Of a stretch of 64,000 nt of DNA, positions 27,638-36,459 are shown in pieces (the first letter of the stretch is position 1; every line of letters starts with the position of its first letter). Position numbers and translations under genes: made by a program. The notes under the pieces are model-generated. The model ran no database searches, was not told the origin of the DNA, and worked only from the letters and a program-made list of their open reading frames with translations. This DNA is from Bizionia myxarmorum. GTDB lineage: Bacteria > Bacteroidota > Bacteroidia > Flavobacteriales > Flavobacteriaceae. Where the stretch lies: positions 1,612,001 to 1,676,000 of the forward strand of contig NZ_VSKK01000001.1 of NCBI RefSeq assembly GCF_008086205.1, in the 5' to 3' direction.

Positions 27638-27675
27638 AAAAAATCCAGTAACGCTTATGTGTCACTGGATTTTTT
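27638..27675 (+). terminator. Rho-independent terminator after DUF5606
   Basis: A perfect 12-bp stem (AAAAAATCCAGT with ACTGGATTTTTT) around a 14-base loop, 20 bases after the stop. Confidence 0.9.
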
Positions 27676-27730
27676 AGTTTAGCATTTCCCATTCTGCAAG
27701 AAATAATTGTAATTTTATTAAAAAGTAATT

Positions 27731-28504
27731 ATGAATACTAGAGAAGATCAACTAAAAGCTTTCGACCGTTTATTAACCATTATGGATGAATTGCGCACGC
27801 AATGTCCTTGGGACAAAAAGCAAACCATGGAAAGTCTCCGACATTTAACAATTGAGGAAACTTACGAATTGGGCGATGCTATTTTAGATAAAGATTTAGA
27901 AGAAGTCAAGAAAGAATTAGGAGACGTGCTTTTGCATATCGTATTTTATTCAAAAATAGGTAGCGAAACCAATGATTTTGATATTGCTGATGTCTGTAAT
28001 GGTATTTGTGAAAAATTAATTAGTAGACATCCGCATATTTATAGTGATGTTGTGGTAGCTGATGAAGATGAAGTAAAACGAAACTGGGAAAGCTTAAAAT
28101 TGAAAGAAGGTAAAACTAGTGTTTTGGGAGGCGTGCCAAAAAGTTTACCCGCTTTAGTTAAAGCAAGTAGAATTCAAGAAAAGGTTTCAGGTGTTGGTTT
28201 TGATTGGGAAGAGCCTCATCAAGTTTGGGACAAGGTGGAGGAGGAGTTACAAGAATTTAAAGATGAAGTAAATGCAGGGAATCAAGACGCTATGGAAAGC
28301 GAATTTGGCGATGTTTTGTTTTCTATGGTGAATTATGCTAGATTTTTAAAAATTAGTCCAGAGAATGCTCTAGAAAGAACTAATAAAAAATTCATTAAAC
28401 GATTTCAATATTTAGAAGGGAAAGCCAAATTATTAAACAAAAATCTAAAAGATATGTCTTTGGCTGACATGGATGTTTTTTGGGAAGAGGCAAAAAAACT
28501 ATAA
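27731..28504 (+). CDS. mazG: Nucleoside triphosphate pyrophosphohydrolase MazG
   Basis: 257-residue house-cleaning enzyme that hydrolyses (d)NTPs to monophosphate and pyrophosphate. There are two tandem MazG domains. The N-terminal one has CPWDKKQTMESLRHLTIEETYELGDAI and LEEVKKELGDVLLHIVFY, giving the EExxE and ExxD metal site. The C-terminal one has VEEELQEFKDEV and ESEFGDVLFSMVNYARFL. The length fits the full two-domain bacterial enzyme. It is preceded by a terminator, so it has its own promoter. Confidence 0.95.
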   Translation: MNTREDQLKAFDRLLTIMDELRTQCPWDKKQTMESLRHLTIEETYELGDAILDKDLEEVKKELGDVLLHIVFYSKIGSETNDFDIADVCNGICEKLISRHPHIYSDVVVADEDEVKRNWESLKLKEGKTSVLGGVPKSLPALVKASRIQEKVSGVGFDWEEPHQVWDKVEEELQEFKDEVNAGNQDAMESEFGDVLFSMVNYARFLKISPENALERTNKKFIKRFQYLEGKAKLLNKNLKDMSLADMDVFWEEAKKL

Positions 28505-28566
28505 TAAATCCCAAAAAATTAGCGGTCACATATTCTTTGTTTACAGAGCTTTGAACACTAATTTTA

Positions 28567-28593
28567 AAAAAAAAAGAGGATTTTTTTAAATCC
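28567..28593 (-). terminator. Possible reverse-strand terminator
   Basis: Read on the reverse strand, GGATTT pairs with AAATCC around four A, followed by TC and ten T. No annotated reverse-strand gene ends just upstream, so it would only make sense for a transcript crossing the hairpin-rich interval (see the ncRNA entry). The stem is short. Confidence 0.35.
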
Positions 28594-28619
28594 AAAACAT
28601 CTAAATCTAATTTAGGTCC

Positions 28620-28800
28620 GTATATATATCAAATGCACGTTTTAGTAAGTAGATTAATAGCTTAATCTTTACAATCTTTCCTCATAACGTGCATATAGGT
28701 AGAATTAGTTGTTTAGGTTGGGACAGAAACAACTATTAGTTAGTTTAGTTAGAAAAAATCCTGCTTGACGTATTGCACGACATGCAGGATTTTACTTTTT
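28620..28800. ncRNA. Candidate structured RNA between mazG and the DUF349 gene
   Basis: This non-coding interval (28505-28825, 321 bases) holds a string of perfect inverted repeats. An outer 9-bp stem ATGCACGTT (28633-28641) / AACGTGCAT (28686-28694) encloses a hairpin AGATTAA-TAGC-TTAATCT (28651-28668), extendable by GTAA/TTAC across a two-base bulge. A second 9-bp hairpin is TAGTTGTTT / AAACAACTA (28706-28714 with 28727-28735). A terminator-like hairpin at 28755-28793 follows. Four stems in 160 bases with no ORF suggest a small RNA. The strand is undecided: the terminator would end a + strand RNA, and an A/T-flanked hairpin at 28567-28593 could end a reverse one. I could not match it to a named RNA family. 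Confidence 0.45.
28755..28793. terminator. Bidirectional terminator between convergent units
   Basis: AAAATCCTGC (28755-28764) pairs with GCAGGATTTT (28784-28793) around a 19-base loop, with A- and T-runs on both sides. It can serve both the reverse-strand DUF349 gene ending at 28826 and + strand transcripts from mazG or the candidate RNA. Confidence 0.75.
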
Positions 28801-28825
28801 AGTAGTTTCTGAAAAAGGCGCTCAT

Positions 28826-30820
28826 TTAATAAAGCTCCTTGATTTTACTCATTTTCGTTTTCCACAATTTTAATTCTTGTTTGTGTTTTTCAATGTTTTT
28901 ATGAACTTCTTGAACCAAGGGGTTTTCATCGTTCACATTTTGGAAAAACTGTAAGTTGTTTTCAAGTTGATTTATTTCAGCCTTAACTTCATTTATACGT
29001 TTAGAGATAAACTGGCGCTCGTTATCTAAATGTCTTGAATCATTTGAATTATTAAGGGAATCAATCTTGGTTTCAAACTTAATCAGTTCCGCTTCATTTT
29101 TATTTAAATTCATTTTCTTAAAAACACCATCCAAAGCTTTATTCAGTTTACCTTCAACATAACGCTTGTTTGGTGGCACATTTCCAATGGATTTCCAGTT
29201 TTCAATGAATGCTTTAATAGTCGTTAAATCAGCTTCTTTTTCGTCAGATAACTCCAAAGTTTTTAATTCTTCTAACAATTGCACTTTTTTAATGTAAGCT
29301 TCATTGTCTTCCGCACTTGCGGCATCTTTGGCTTTGTGAACTCTGTCAAAATAAAAATTACAGGCTGTTTTAAATTGCTTCCAAATTTTATCGCTGTTTT
29401 TCCTTGGTACATGACCAATTTTCTTCCAGTCGTTCTGAATTTTTTTCATCAAAGCCGTAGTAGCATTAAAGTCTTCGCTATTTTTATTGTCTTCCGCTAT
29501 TTTGATTAAATCCATTTTCTTTTTCAGATTATCAAACTGCGATTTCTTTAAATCCTTATAAAAAGCGTTTTTCTTGCGGTTAAAATTCCGGACAGCATCC
29601 TTAAATTTAGCCCAAGTTTCTTCATTTACTTTGATAGGAACTTTGCCTGCACTAAAAAATAAAGCGCGCAATTGCTCCACATCTTTAATACTGTTTTGCC
29701 ACGCATTATGAGAATCTGCACCTTTTTCACTGACTTTATTAATTTGAAGAATAATTTCGTTTTTCACTTCTAAATTCTTCTCAAAAACTTGATCTAATTC
29801 AGCGAAATGAACTTGACGTCTGTCATGAATTATTTTTGTAGCCGCTTTAAATCGATTCCAAACATCGTCACGATGTTCTTTATCTACAGGACCTAATTCT
29901 TCCTTCCACATTTTATGAAGTACCTGTAATTCTCTAAATGCACGATTTAAATCAGCATCTTGCGCTAATTCTTCGGCACGATCAATAATCTTTAATTTTT
30001 GATCTAGATTGTGTTTGAAATCTAAATCACGTAAATCTCTGTTTAAATGTAAAAAATCATAAAAAACTTCTACATGATGATGGTAGCTATTCCAAGCATT
30101 ATTGTATTTATCGCGCGGAATTGGGCCAGCCTTTTTCCAGCGATCTTGTAATTCATTAAAGTTTTTATAAGTGGTGTTGATATTCTCTTCCGTACTAAAC
30201 AAGCCTTTAATTTCTTCAATAATTTCTAACCTGTTGGCTAAATTATCTTTGAGATTGTTTTCTATGTTTTTATGATGGCTATGTAATTTGCCCTTATAAT
30301 TTTTATAAATATCTTTAAAGCGACTTTGCAATGGACTTGTAAAAAAGAAGTCTATTTCACTGCCACCTTCATTCAAAAACTCCTCTTTTTTCTCGTCTAG
30401 TAACGTGTTGAATTGCGATTTAAATTCAACCCGGATAGCCTCCACAGGTTTCTTAATGGCTTGCACTTTATAATTGGCAACCAAATGATCCAGCTCATCC
30501 GCCAAAGCCTCCATGGACATCTTATCGTAGTCTTTTTCCTCTATCTGATGTCTGTCTGCATTGCCTTCGTCTTCGGCATCTTCAGCGTTAGATTCCTCAA
30601 TTTCATTAATAACTTCATCCTGTTCTTCCCCAATAACCGCTTCTGTAGCTTTAACTTCAGCGGGCGTTTCAGCATCCATATTTTTTACAGAATCTGTAAT
30701 GGGCTCTTCTGTAGGTGTTTCCGGTTGCATAACAACGTTTTCTGTTGAATTTTCAGTGTTTTCTGGATGTAGTTCTTCTGGTTTTCCATCTGCTTTTGGC
30801 AGGTTATCGTGCTCTGACAT
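28826..30820 (-). CDS. DUF349 repeat protein
   Basis: 664-residue, almost entirely helical protein. The first ~100 residues are acidic and low in complexity (E, P, T, D) and probably disordered. From residue ~115 to the end are about five or six DUF349 units of 70-75 residues, each with a W-(K)-x-x-G-x-(V/I)-P motif: DRWKKAGPIPRDKYNNAW, MWKEELGPVDKEHRDDVW, NDWKKIGHVPRKNSDKIW and ENWKSIGNVPPNKRYVEG. The C-terminal ~90 residues are coiled coil. No signal peptide or membrane segment is seen. DUF349 repeats resemble helical-bundle scaffold proteins; the exact function is unknown. The promoter and bidirectional terminator make it a single-gene unit. Confidence 0.85.
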   Translation of the reverse strand: MSEHDNLPKADGKPEELHPENTENSTENVVMQPETPTEEPITDSVKNMDAETPAEVKATEAVIGEEQDEVINEIEESNAEDAEDEGNADRHQIEEKDYDKMSMEALADELDHLVANYKVQAIKKPVEAIRVEFKSQFNTLLDEKKEEFLNEGGSEIDFFFTSPLQSRFKDIYKNYKGKLHSHHKNIENNLKDNLANRLEIIEEIKGLFSTEENINTTYKNFNELQDRWKKAGPIPRDKYNNAWNSYHHHVEVFYDFLHLNRDLRDLDFKHNLDQKLKIIDRAEELAQDADLNRAFRELQVLHKMWKEELGPVDKEHRDDVWNRFKAATKIIHDRRQVHFAELDQVFEKNLEVKNEIILQINKVSEKGADSHNAWQNSIKDVEQLRALFFSAGKVPIKVNEETWAKFKDAVRNFNRKKNAFYKDLKKSQFDNLKKKMDLIKIAEDNKNSEDFNATTALMKKIQNDWKKIGHVPRKNSDKIWKQFKTACNFYFDRVHKAKDAASAEDNEAYIKKVQLLEELKTLELSDEKEADLTTIKAFIENWKSIGNVPPNKRYVEGKLNKALDGVFKKMNLNKNEAELIKFETKIDSLNNSNDSRHLDNERQFISKRINEVKAEINQLENNLQFFQNVNDENPLVQEVHKNIEKHKQELKLWKTKMSKIKELY

Positions 30821-30857
30821 TTTGTAAATGTGTTAGTTCTTGAAATAACTCTAGCGT

Positions 30858-30887
30858 TAAAGATAACAACAACTGAAATATTTACAA
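30858..30887 (-). promoter_or_regulatory. Promoter of the DUF349 gene
   Basis: On the reverse strand a TTG (30887-30885), a 19-base spacer and TATCTTTA (30865-30858) match the TTG/TAnnTTTG promoter with one mismatch. The ATG at 30820 is about 37 bases downstream. Confidence 0.5.
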
Positions 30888-30922
30888 AAGGTTAACCCGT
30901 ATAAATGTTATAAAGCCTGTAA

Positions 30923-31660
30923 TTAGTTGTGATTCCAAATACGCCAGGCTTCTTCTGCTTGAAGTTTTAACATGAGAAGACCGTTAATGGTGGTTGCATT
31001 TTTTTTACGACCCTGTTTTAAAAATAAAGTTTCTTCTGGATTGTAAATCAAATCGTATAAAATGTGCGTTTCCGTAAGAAATTTATAAGGAATTTGAGGC
31101 GTGTCTTTAATATTTGGAAACGTACCCAAAGGCGTGCAATTAATAAGAATCAGGTTTTGATTAATGGTTGACTCGGTTACATCTTGGTAGGTTATGCAAT
31201 TTGGTTTTTCAACATTTCTAGAAACAAATTGATAGGGAATTCCAAGTTCATCCAAAGTAAAAGCAACGGCTTTACTAGCGCCGCCGGTTCCTAAAATTAG
31301 CGCACGCGTATGAATGGGTTTAAGAAGGGGCTGCAATGATTTTTTGAAGCCATAGCAATCAGTGTTATACCCAATAAGCTCGCCATTTGCCATGCATTTT
31401 ATGGTGTTGACTGCGCCAATTTGTTTTGCTTTTTCATCTAATGTATCCAAATAGGGAATAATAGTTTCCTTGTAAGGAATCGTAACATTTAAGCCTACAA
31501 TGTCTGATTGCTTGAATAAATCTAAAACGGCTTTAATGTTCGGAATATCGAAATTTTGATAAGAAGCATCCTCAATTCCTTCAGATGTAAATTTAGTAGT
31601 GAAATAATTTTGAGAGAAAGAGTAAGAAATATTTCTACCTATTAGTCCAAATTTGCGCAT
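30923..31660 (-). CDS. aroE: Shikimate dehydrogenase
   Basis: 245-residue NADP enzyme reducing 3-dehydroshikimate to shikimate. The N-terminal substrate domain has LIGRNISYSFSQNYF and the catalytic lysine in NVTIPYKETI. GYNTDCYGF carries the catalytic aspartate. The NADP domain begins ALILGTGGASKAVAF. The length is at the short end of the family (usually about 270). It starts 1 bp after the stop of a DUF368 gene, so it is the third gene of a DUF368-DUF368-aroE operon. aroK, the next step of the same pathway, is 25 kb away. Confidence 0.93.
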   Translation of the reverse strand: MRKFGLIGRNISYSFSQNYFTTKFTSEGIEDASYQNFDIPNIKAVLDLFKQSDIVGLNVTIPYKETIIPYLDTLDEKAKQIGAVNTIKCMANGELIGYNTDCYGFKKSLQPLLKPIHTRALILGTGGASKAVAFTLDELGIPYQFVSRNVEKPNCITYQDVTESTINQNLILINCTPLGTFPNIKDTPQIPYKFLTETHILYDLIYNPEETLFLKQGRKKNATTINGLLMLKLQAEEAWRIWNHN

Positions 31661-31661
31661 C

Positions 31662-32672
31662 TTATTTTCTAGTTATTCGTCCGTAAAACTCCAAAGCTAA
31701 TACAATTGCAATTCCAAAAATTATAAAACCTATGGCTAAATAAGTTTCTGTAATTAATTCAGGGAAGTAGCGCTCGTAATTGGCTGTTATTTCTCTTCCT
31801 AATGAATCTAAAGAATGCGTTCCATCAGCTTCTAACTTAAAAATTGTTTTTTTCCAAGGCCAAACCACACCTAATGATCCCACAATAAAGCCGATAATAG
31901 TTGCTAGTGTAATACTTTTGTAGTGTTTTAAAATATAGCTTAATACATGCGAAAACGTTACTAAACCAACGACAGAGCCCAAAGTAAAAACCACTAATAT
32001 TTTGAGCGTCCGAATTCTAGCATCGTTTTCAATAAAACTAAAATCGCCTTGAATAAGCTCTGCAAAAGTGTCAAACAAAGCGTTTACAGAATCCACTAAT
32101 AGCAGCACGTAATTACCCAGAAGAATCAGGATAAAGGAGCCTGAAAAACCCGGAAGTGTCATTCCTGAAACACTAATTATTCCGCAGAAAAAAACAAACC
32201 ACAGGTTGTCATTTTCAGTAGCTGGATCCAGAAAACTGATACTTATACCTAACAAAACACCTAGTGCTAAAGCTGTATAGGTTTTATAATTCCAATCTTC
32301 AAAGTCCTTGCTGATATAATAAATGGAACCGACAATCATGCCGAAAAAAACACTCCAAACATACAGTTCATAATGTTTTATGAGGTAATCCAACATTTTT
32401 GAAATGCTGAAGTAACTGATAATCATTCCTAAAAAAAGCAAGCTTAAAAACCGACCGTTTATATATTGATAGAAACTTTTAAAGCGTCCATTAATTAATA
32501 ATTTAAAAGCTTTAGCATTTACTTTTTGGAGTGAATATATAAACTCTTCATAAAAACCGGCAACAAAGGCAACAACACCACCAGAAATTCCAGGTACTTT
32601 ATTAGCCGCTCCCATTCCTAATCCTTTTAAGACTAGAAAAACTTTGTCGGTGAAGGTCCTAGTGCTTTGCAT
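31662..32672 (-). CDS. DUF368 family (PopT-like) membrane transporter, copy 2
   Basis: 336-residue polytopic membrane protein. DUF368 proteins were recently shown to act as undecaprenyl-phosphate translocases (PopT), recycling the C55-P lipid carrier used for peptidoglycan and surface glycans. It has GMGAANKVPGISGGVVAFVAGFYEEFI at residues 15-41 and the mirrored GMTLPGFSGSFILILLGNY near residues 170-190, the two inverted-repeat halves typical of the family. About eight membrane spans are visible. Its first base overlaps the last base of the upstream paralogue. It lacks the second proline-glycine pattern details of copy 1 but retains GISGG. Confidence 0.88.
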   Translation of the reverse strand: MQSTRTFTDKVFLVLKGLGMGAANKVPGISGGVVAFVAGFYEEFIYSLQKVNAKAFKLLINGRFKSFYQYINGRFLSLLFLGMIISYFSISKMLDYLIKHYELYVWSVFFGMIVGSIYYISKDFEDWNYKTYTALALGVLLGISISFLDPATENDNLWFVFFCGIISVSGMTLPGFSGSFILILLGNYVLLLVDSVNALFDTFAELIQGDFSFIENDARIRTLKILVVFTLGSVVGLVTFSHVLSYILKHYKSITLATIIGFIVGSLGVVWPWKKTIFKLEADGTHSLDSLGREITANYERYFPELITETYLAIGFIIFGIAIVLALEFYGRITRK

Positions 32673-33682
32673 TATTTAACTTTTTTACCGAAACGTTCTA
32701 AAATAAAAATAGTTAAAAAACCTGCAATCATAAGTAGAATTGCCGGTAATATTTGGGCGTCTATGTCGTTATTTTGAATGGAATATAAATTGGGTAAAAC
32801 GCTAGATTCGGTGATAACTTTTAAGGAATCAAAATCTGCTAATTGTTGTTGATATATGGTTAAGTTTCCTAAAGATGTGTAATCTGATAATCGAGTTACA
32901 ACTCCCGACGTTTTTTCCATCACGGTGCTTGTAGATTTCCATGGCCAAATTTTATCTAGAGAACCAAATATGAAACCCGTTAAAAGCGCCAATGTAACAT
33001 TATGATAATTTTTGAAAAGCCATTTTAGCACATGACTAAAAGTTAGTAAACCAACCAAAGCACCTCCAGCAAACAGAGCTATCTTCTTTAAATCGAAATC
33101 ATAAAAAGCATCACTTAAAGATTTATAAGCGCCTAAAATTAAAAGAATAAAGGAACCTGAAATTCCTGGTAAAATCATGGCGCAAATGGCGATAGCACCT
33201 GCAAAAAATAAAAATACTGGTGACTCATTATTTGCGGATGATGGTAGTGTAGTGATATAAAAGGCTAGCAAGCTGCCGATAACTAAAGCTAAAACCGTTG
33301 GTATATGCCATTTGTTAATTTGCTTTCCCACAAAATAAATACTGGCTATAATGAGTCCGAAGAAAAAAGACCAAATTAATACGGGATGATATTCAATTAA
33401 ATATTTGGCAAGACGCATGAACGTCACAAAACTGATTATAATTCCGGATAACAATGCCACTAAAAAATTTCCATTGAACGCTTTCCAAAAGGCAAAAAAA
33501 CCAGAAGTACGAAGTGTTTTTAGCAAGCTTAAATTAACGTTGCTAATGGTGTTAATTAACTCTTCATAAATACCAGAAATAAAGGCAATTGTTCCTCCAG
33601 AAACACCAGGAACCGCATCTGCGGCACCCATGGCAATCCCTTTTAAGGAAATCAATAAATAATCGGACAAACGTCTTTGCAT
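32672..33682 (-). CDS. DUF368 family (PopT-like) membrane transporter, copy 1
   Basis: 336-residue paralogue of the next gene, exactly the same length. Motifs are GIAMGAADAVPGVSGGTIAFISGIYEELI near the N-terminus and AMILPGISGSFILLILGAYKSL near residues 165-186, again the two related family signatures. The predicted role is undecaprenyl-phosphate flipping back across the inner membrane (established for PopT members; inferred here). It heads an operon with copy 2 and aroE. Two non-identical copies side by side may share or split substrates. Confidence 0.9.
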   Translation of the reverse strand: MQRRLSDYLLISLKGIAMGAADAVPGVSGGTIAFISGIYEELINTISNVNLSLLKTLRTSGFFAFWKAFNGNFLVALLSGIIISFVTFMRLAKYLIEYHPVLIWSFFFGLIIASIYFVGKQINKWHIPTVLALVIGSLLAFYITTLPSSANNESPVFLFFAGAIAICAMILPGISGSFILLILGAYKSLSDAFYDFDLKKIALFAGGALVGLLTFSHVLKWLFKNYHNVTLALLTGFIFGSLDKIWPWKSTSTVMEKTSGVVTRLSDYTSLGNLTIYQQQLADFDSLKVITESSVLPNLYSIQNNDIDAQILPAILLMIAGFLTIFILERFGKKVK

Positions 33683-33744
33683 GATTTAGTTTTAAATACA
33701 GGAAACCAAAGGTAAATAAATTAAATCAGACGTCTAACTTATCG

Positions 33745-35127
33745 TTAGGCTTTTAGCAGGGTTTTCACCTGTTGAGATTTGAAGACATTTGGAAAAAGTT
33801 CTTCCAAAATAAAAGCAAATTCCGCGTCAAAACGCATACCGTTTTTTAAATGATACGAACCTTTTTCAGTTTCTAAAAGCATGTAATATAATCCGGCTAA
33901 ACGAAATTCTATTTCCGCATTTTCAGGAAAAAATTCTGAAGCTTGTATTAAGTTAAAAACAGCAGCTTCTGGCTCGCCTAATTGATGTAAAATATCAGCG
34001 CGCGTTAACCAGGTATCAAGCTCGTAATTCCCTAATTCCAATGCTTTTTTGTATCCGCGTTCTGCTTCTTCTAAAAAGTTTAAACGTTCATTTATTTGTG
34101 CATATAATTTCCAATATTTAACGTTTTCACTATCAATATTGATGGCTTTATTTATGTAATAAAGTGATTTTTTAAAATCTTTTTGTTTGTTATAAAACTT
34201 GGTAATGGCAATCCAACCCTTGTCTAAGAGCGGATCTTCTTCAACTGTTTTGAAAAAGTATTGAACCGCTAAATCGTTATGTCCTGATTTTTGATGACAT
34301 AGTCCTATTCGCAGTAAAGCAAAAGACGTCGGATCATCCAATTTAAGCGTAATGCTGTAGTTTTCAATAGCCTCATCAAAGCGTTTCAATTTTTCAAGAA
34401 CTTTTCCTTTTTCTAAATAGGCGCCGATAAAACCATCGTCTGAAATTATTGCGAAATCGAAGGCTGCTAAAGCTTTTTCGTAATCTTTTAAATCGAAATA
34501 TTGTTTACCAAGTTGATGCCAAGCTACTTCGCAATACGGATTTTTCTCTAAAAATGAATTGAGATAAACAATAGCTTCTTCTTGTTGATCTAGGTATTCA
34601 AAGCAATAAATCATGTTATGTAAAGCGGAATAATCTTCTAAATCTTCCTCCAAACATTTCATGAAATTGATTTTTGCTTCTTCAAATTGATCTAGAAACA
34701 AGTGTTCCATACCAATTAGAGAATAAATATCTAGAGGATCTTCCGAAAGTTCCAAAGCCGTTTCTAATACTTCAATGGCTTTTTTATGATTATCCCCTTT
34801 GGATAAAATATTTGCTTTTTGAATATAAATTTCTTCATTGAAAGGTTCCAAAGCATATAACTCATTAATAAGGGTATCTGCTTTATCTAAATCGTTTTCA
34901 AACACGAAAATTTCGACCTTAAAAAGTTTTAAATTTACGGAAGTAGGATGTTGTTGCAAACCAAGCTTAATGGCTTTTTTTGCCAATGACATTTTACCTT
35001 GATTAAGATAATAATGAATGATGTTCTCAAATTCTTCCGAATCAAAAAACAAGACATGATTCGTCTTTAACATCGATTCAAATCGGGTAAGGGATACATT
35101 GTCGTTGTCGTTTGGACGTAACTCCAT
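33745..35127 (-). CDS. Tetratricopeptide repeat protein
   Basis: 460-residue helical repeat protein with about ten to twelve TPR units of 34 residues. The A-G-Y-F-A-P pattern is clear in AIEVLETALELSEDPLDIYSLIGM, AIVYLNSFLEKNPYCEVAWHQLGKQYFD, ALAAFDFAIISDDGFIGAYLEKGKVL and ERGYKKALELGNYELDTWLTRADIL. No signal peptide or membrane anchor is seen, so it is probably a cytoplasmic scaffold. Its partner is unknown. It lies 62 bp from the start of the DUF368 operon, on the same strand. Confidence 0.87.
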   Translation of the reverse strand: MELRPNDNDNVSLTRFESMLKTNHVLFFDSEEFENIIHYYLNQGKMSLAKKAIKLGLQQHPTSVNLKLFKVEIFVFENDLDKADTLINELYALEPFNEEIYIQKANILSKGDNHKKAIEVLETALELSEDPLDIYSLIGMEHLFLDQFEEAKINFMKCLEEDLEDYSALHNMIYCFEYLDQQEEAIVYLNSFLEKNPYCEVAWHQLGKQYFDLKDYEKALAAFDFAIISDDGFIGAYLEKGKVLEKLKRFDEAIENYSITLKLDDPTSFALLRIGLCHQKSGHNDLAVQYFFKTVEEDPLLDKGWIAITKFYNKQKDFKKSLYYINKAINIDSENVKYWKLYAQINERLNFLEEAERGYKKALELGNYELDTWLTRADILHQLGEPEAAVFNLIQASEFFPENAEIEFRLAGLYYMLLETEKGSYHLKNGMRFDAEFAFILEELFPNVFKSQQVKTLLKA

Positions 35128-35263
35128 AAGCAGATTTATATAGTTTTTCCTGGATTAAATGTAAGGCTCAAAATGGGGCTGTAGTTTATAAACAGCAAAT
35201 CTTTTTAACAAAGTAATCAACAATCAGGCCATAACGGAGGTTTGACTCCTGTATGACAGTTTA

Positions 35264-36457
35264 TTATACACCTTGATTTGCTTGAATATCATCTAGGATA
35301 GACGTTATAATTTGGCAACCTTTAATGATTTCTTCGTTACTTATGGTTAACGGCGGTGTAATTCGGATGGCTTTTCCTTCAAATAGCAACCAAAATAAGA
35401 TAAGACCTGCGTCTTGCGCTCTTAAAATAACTTGATTGGTTATTTCTGAAGACGGTGTCATAGCCGCCAACATTAAACCTTTACCACGAACGTCCGTAAT
35501 TAGCGGATGTTTTAAATGTTTTTTGAATAAGATTTCCTTTTCTAGTGTTTGCGTCATTAATTCCGAAGATACGACTTCAAGCAAGGTGGCGTGTGCTGCC
35601 GCAGCAATTACGGGATGCCCGCCAAATGTCGTAATATGTCCTAATTTAGGATTGTCTTGTAACAATGTCATGAACTCATGAGATGCGGTAAAAGCACCAA
35701 TAGGCATGCCGCCACCTAAACCTTTTCCGGTAACTAATATATCGGGAACGCAGTTATAATGCTCGAATGCGAAAAGTTTTCCGGTTCTTCCAATTCCTGG
35801 TTGAATTTCGTCTAGGATTAATAAACATCCGACATCTTGACAGCGTTTTTTTACTTTTTCTAAATAACCATTTTTTGGTTGAATAAATCCAGCGCCACCT
35901 TGAATAGTTTCTAGAATAACACCAGCCGTTTTGGTCGTGATATTTTCAATGTCAGCTTCATTATTAAACGTGATAAACCGAACATCAGGAACTAAAGGAC
36001 GAAATGCTTTTTTACGTTCTTCAAAACCCATAATACTTAAGGAGCCCATGGTGTTTCCATGATAGGCCTGATGTGCCGAAATAATTTCACTTCTGCCGGT
36101 TGCTCTCTTGGCCAATTTTAAAGCGCCTTCAACCGCTTCCGTTCCGGAATTTGTTAAATAGGTAGTTTGCAACGATTCCGGCAAATGCGTTGCTAAAAGT
36201 TTAGTAAGTGCCACAGCGGATTCTTGGATATATTCACCATAAACCATGACATGTAAATATTTATCTAATTGCGCTTTCATAGCATCCACTACTTTTGGAT
36301 GTCTATGTCCTAAAGTACAGGCTGAAACGCCAGCAACGAAATCTAAATAGGCTTTATTATCTGTGTTGTATATATAGGAACCTTCAGCATGGGAAATTTC
36401 CATAGCTAAAGGATGCGGCGATGTTTGTGCTTGGTATTTATAGAAGTCCGTTTTCAA
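35264..36457 (-). CDS. Class III PLP aminotransferase (acetylornithine/ornithine type)
   Basis: 397-residue PLP enzyme transferring the terminal amino group of an omega-amino acid to 2-oxoglutarate or a similar acceptor. It has TYLTNSGTEAVEGALKLAKRATGR for phosphate binding, LLILDEIQPGIGRTGKLFAFEH with the pyridine-binding aspartate, and the PLP lysine in ILVTGKGLGGGMPIGAF. The pattern fits the acetylornithine/ornithine aminotransferase group. No arginine biosynthesis genes are nearby, so the substrate is open. Its start lies 2 bp from the stop of the OstA-like gene, which places it second in that operon. Confidence 0.85.
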   Translation of the reverse strand: MKTDFYKYQAQTSPHPLAMEISHAEGSYIYNTDNKAYLDFVAGVSACTLGHRHPKVVDAMKAQLDKYLHVMVYGEYIQESAVALTKLLATHLPESLQTTYLTNSGTEAVEGALKLAKRATGRSEIISAHQAYHGNTMGSLSIMGFEERKKAFRPLVPDVRFITFNNEADIENITTKTAGVILETIQGGAGFIQPKNGYLEKVKKRCQDVGCLLILDEIQPGIGRTGKLFAFEHYNCVPDILVTGKGLGGGMPIGAFTASHEFMTLLQDNPKLGHITTFGGHPVIAAAAHATLLEVVSSELMTQTLEKEILFKKHLKHPLITDVRGKGLMLAAMTPSSEITNQVILRAQDAGLILFWLLFEGKAIRITPPLTISNEEIIKGCQIITSILDDIQANQGV

Positions 36458-36459
36458 AA

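Noticed and set aside
28395-28595. 66-residue reverse ORF over the mazG end
   Set aside because: It runs opposite the mazG coding region and has no start context or family match; the remaining part is A/T-rich leader.
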